From Paramacrobiotus metropolitanus (lineage: Eukaryota > Tardigrada > Eutardigrada > Parachela > Macrobiotidae): a stretch of DNA of 64,000 nt. The position numbers and the translations under genes were made by a program. The notes beneath the pieces are model-generated. The model had not been told where the DNA came from and did no database searches. It saw only the letters and a program-made list of their open reading frames with translations. Within the stretch, counting starts at the first letter, position 1, and the number at the start of each line of letters is the position of its first letter. The DNA is taken from contig NW_026570257.1 in the NCBI RefSeq assembly GCF_019649055.1, forward strand, positions 1,054,001-1,118,000, written 5' to 3'. Positions 62,142 through 64,000 of the stretch are shown here, in pieces.

Positions 62142-63161
62142 GGTGGCAAGTGACCGGAAATGCCGCATACAGTTGTGTTCACAATCAGCCATAATGTAGC
62201 CAGTCTAGCATATACAGTGTTAACAACAAAAGTATAAACATGAAGCTATGATTGAAAAGAGTACGTGCAGTCGGCATTTGGAGATTAACAGTTGGAAACT
62301 ACACAACTCATCGATGGGCGATATTGTGCTTGTGTTTGCATATTGAGTATCGCAGCCCTTTGCATAACGTCTTTTGTGGTTAACTAGTTGTGTCGATGGG
62401 CAGCAATGATCGCTCGTTGATTTGAAAAAATTCCCGGTACTGTACTTCCGCGATGCAGCCGTTTGTGCGATACAGTTATAAGCGACTAAAGGTCACTATA
62501 AAAGCCGACAATTTACTGGACAAAAAATAGATGCGCTGTTTTGTGAGAATGCCGTTTGTGCGTTCACCTCAGCCAGCGAGGCAAGACCAACGAGTTTCAG
62601 GTTTTCAGTCCCAGAACCAGCGGTACTAATCTATTTAATAACGCCGATATGATGTCGATTCCACGTTTTATTTATAATGTTTTATTTGTTTTGTTTATAT
62701 TTTTTTTCACCAGTCAGACTATCAGTATCAAAACAGAAAGCATCTTAACTAACAATTTTAAGGTACTGCAGCGAGAGATCAATGAATTCCCTACCTGAAA
62801 TATTTTTAGAATGCTACAGCTGAATACTAAGTAGTGCGAGAAGTGAACAAAATGCATACGATAAGCATTGTGAGCCATCCTGTTTTTTATAGCGATATTT
62901 CAGTACAAAAGTACTCGCTACGAGTAATTACTGAATTACTCGTACTATCAAACAAAATAACATGTTGCATTAAACATGCGTAACTTTGCTGTGCAAGAAT
63001 GATTGCCGAAGCCAGACGTCATAATTACCAGGTACAAGTACACGTGTACAACAATCAAAATAATTATGTGTATGCACCTAAAAATTAGAGGAGCAGACAT
63101 ATCCAAATTAAGAAATCTCCACGTTTGCAGAAGATGAATTTGAATTTTCTAATCCGTATGG
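62142..63161. other. Intergenic region
   Basis: Between the promoter of cluster gene 6 and the last exon of gene 7. Nothing recognised. Confidence 0.5.
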
Positions 63162-64000
63162 TCAGCAGCGACAATCGGGATTGACGGTAATCTACAATAA
63201 AACAGATTTTCATCACGGTCCCACGTCATGCTAATTGGGACAAATTTTTCATTGGAGTGTTTTTATTGAGCGAAGCTCGCCTATGACTGCACGAAAACTG
63301 CTTTACATTGTCTGAATTGGCGTTATAATACACTGCAATGCATATAGTGCAACTGCACAACAGTTAAACATGGAAAAGAATATTTTTTCTAAAAATTCAA
63401 CTAGCAACATTTAGTTCTGCATTAATAGCATGGGACCGAAACCGCCCAGTACGTAATATTATGCAAATAGTATTATTTTACTATTTACCTGAATTCCGGT
63501 CGAAGCGAGCAGATTCCCGTTGGAGTCCGCAAGGGACAAACTACAGTGCAGTACTGTCGGCTGGCTAACAGACCACAGATTGGTGCAGGAACGGGGATCC
63601 CGGACAAAGACCGTAGTGCCCATTACAGAAAGGCACTGAGAATCGGCCATCTCCGGGCAGTCGATACTCCCGCGAGTGCTGAGGTCGTTTAACTGCCATT
63701 TTGACGCTGGACGCTGACAAGCCTACGAAAACAATTGCAAGTAACACTACGGGTAGCCATACATTTGCACTCCCATGCAACAGACCATGAACAAAACCTT
63801 ATATATTTTAATTTTGGTATTTATTATGACACAATGTCATCAGGTGCAGGGCTTACGTCAAATGCAATAAGATCACCGAAGAATTTGCGAAAGACACACT
63901 GGGAGACGTTGAGATTCTGGGGTGCAAAAATCTGCACTTTAACACCGGTGTCGGCTAACAAGCAATTATTCGGAGTTATTGACCGTGTGCGTATCGCATA
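63162..64000 (-). CDS. Type B secreted Cys-rich protein, cluster gene 7 (5' part outside the window)
   Basis: Three 3' exons (minus): 63954-63857, 63722-63489, 63191-63162, in phase. They encode VQIFAPQNLNVSQCVFRKFF, then ACQRP...SIDCPEMADSQC...VRDPRSCTNLWSVSQPT and LHCSLSL, and a terminal exon ITVNPDCRC plus stop identical in peptide to that of gene 2. By comparison with genes 2 and 5, the signal peptide, the low-complexity region and the CPxC signature should lie beyond 64000. Function unknown. Confidence 0.82.

Overview
This is eukaryotic nuclear DNA from an invertebrate animal. Genes are split by short GT-AG introns. The protein families are metazoan: a receptor tyrosine kinase, rhodopsin-like GPCRs, epsin, an ABHD16-type hydrolase, HSD17B10-like dehydrogenases and a large secreted Cys-rich protein of a type known from arthropods. 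An ecdysozoan is likely and a tardigrade is possible, but nothing seen here proves the phylum. All gene models were built by eye from open frames, splice signals and intron phase.

Layout. 1.7-6.6 kb (minus): a receptor tyrosine kinase gene with a duplicated LRR-like ectodomain. It is dead in this copy: three in-frame stops, and a 1.19-kb LTR-flanked element inserted inside the kinase exon. 7.5-11.3 kb (minus): two paralogous single-exon GPCR genes. 13-33 kb: three five-exon HSD17B10-like short-chain dehydrogenase genes. Among them lie an intronless, secreted-looking amidohydrolase of fungal or bacterial character, a 5'-truncated R2-type retrotransposon with a poly(A) tail, and a ten-exon secreted Cys-rich gene. 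34-38 kb (minus): epsin. 40.6-43.5 kb (plus): an ABHD16-like hydrolase, with a decayed duplicate of its 3' half at 45.8-46.5 kb.

44-64 kb: the most novel part is a cluster of seven secreted cysteine-rich genes in two related subfamilies. Both carry a signature of the form T-C-x2-C-x2-C-P-P-x-C. Type A is short (four genes, about 211-259 aa). Type B has a long Tyr/Asn/Ser/Gly/Arg-rich N-terminal region (three genes, 385-426 aa where complete). They share intron positions and phases and end in very short terminal exons. I know no named family for them. They look like secreted structural, adhesive or cuticular proteins that arose by local tandem duplication.

The amidohydrolase and one exon of the ten-exon gene contain only single-base losses inside homopolymer runs, which may be assembly errors. 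The kinase gene instead carries substitutions and a clean retroelement insertion, so it is a genuine pseudogene.
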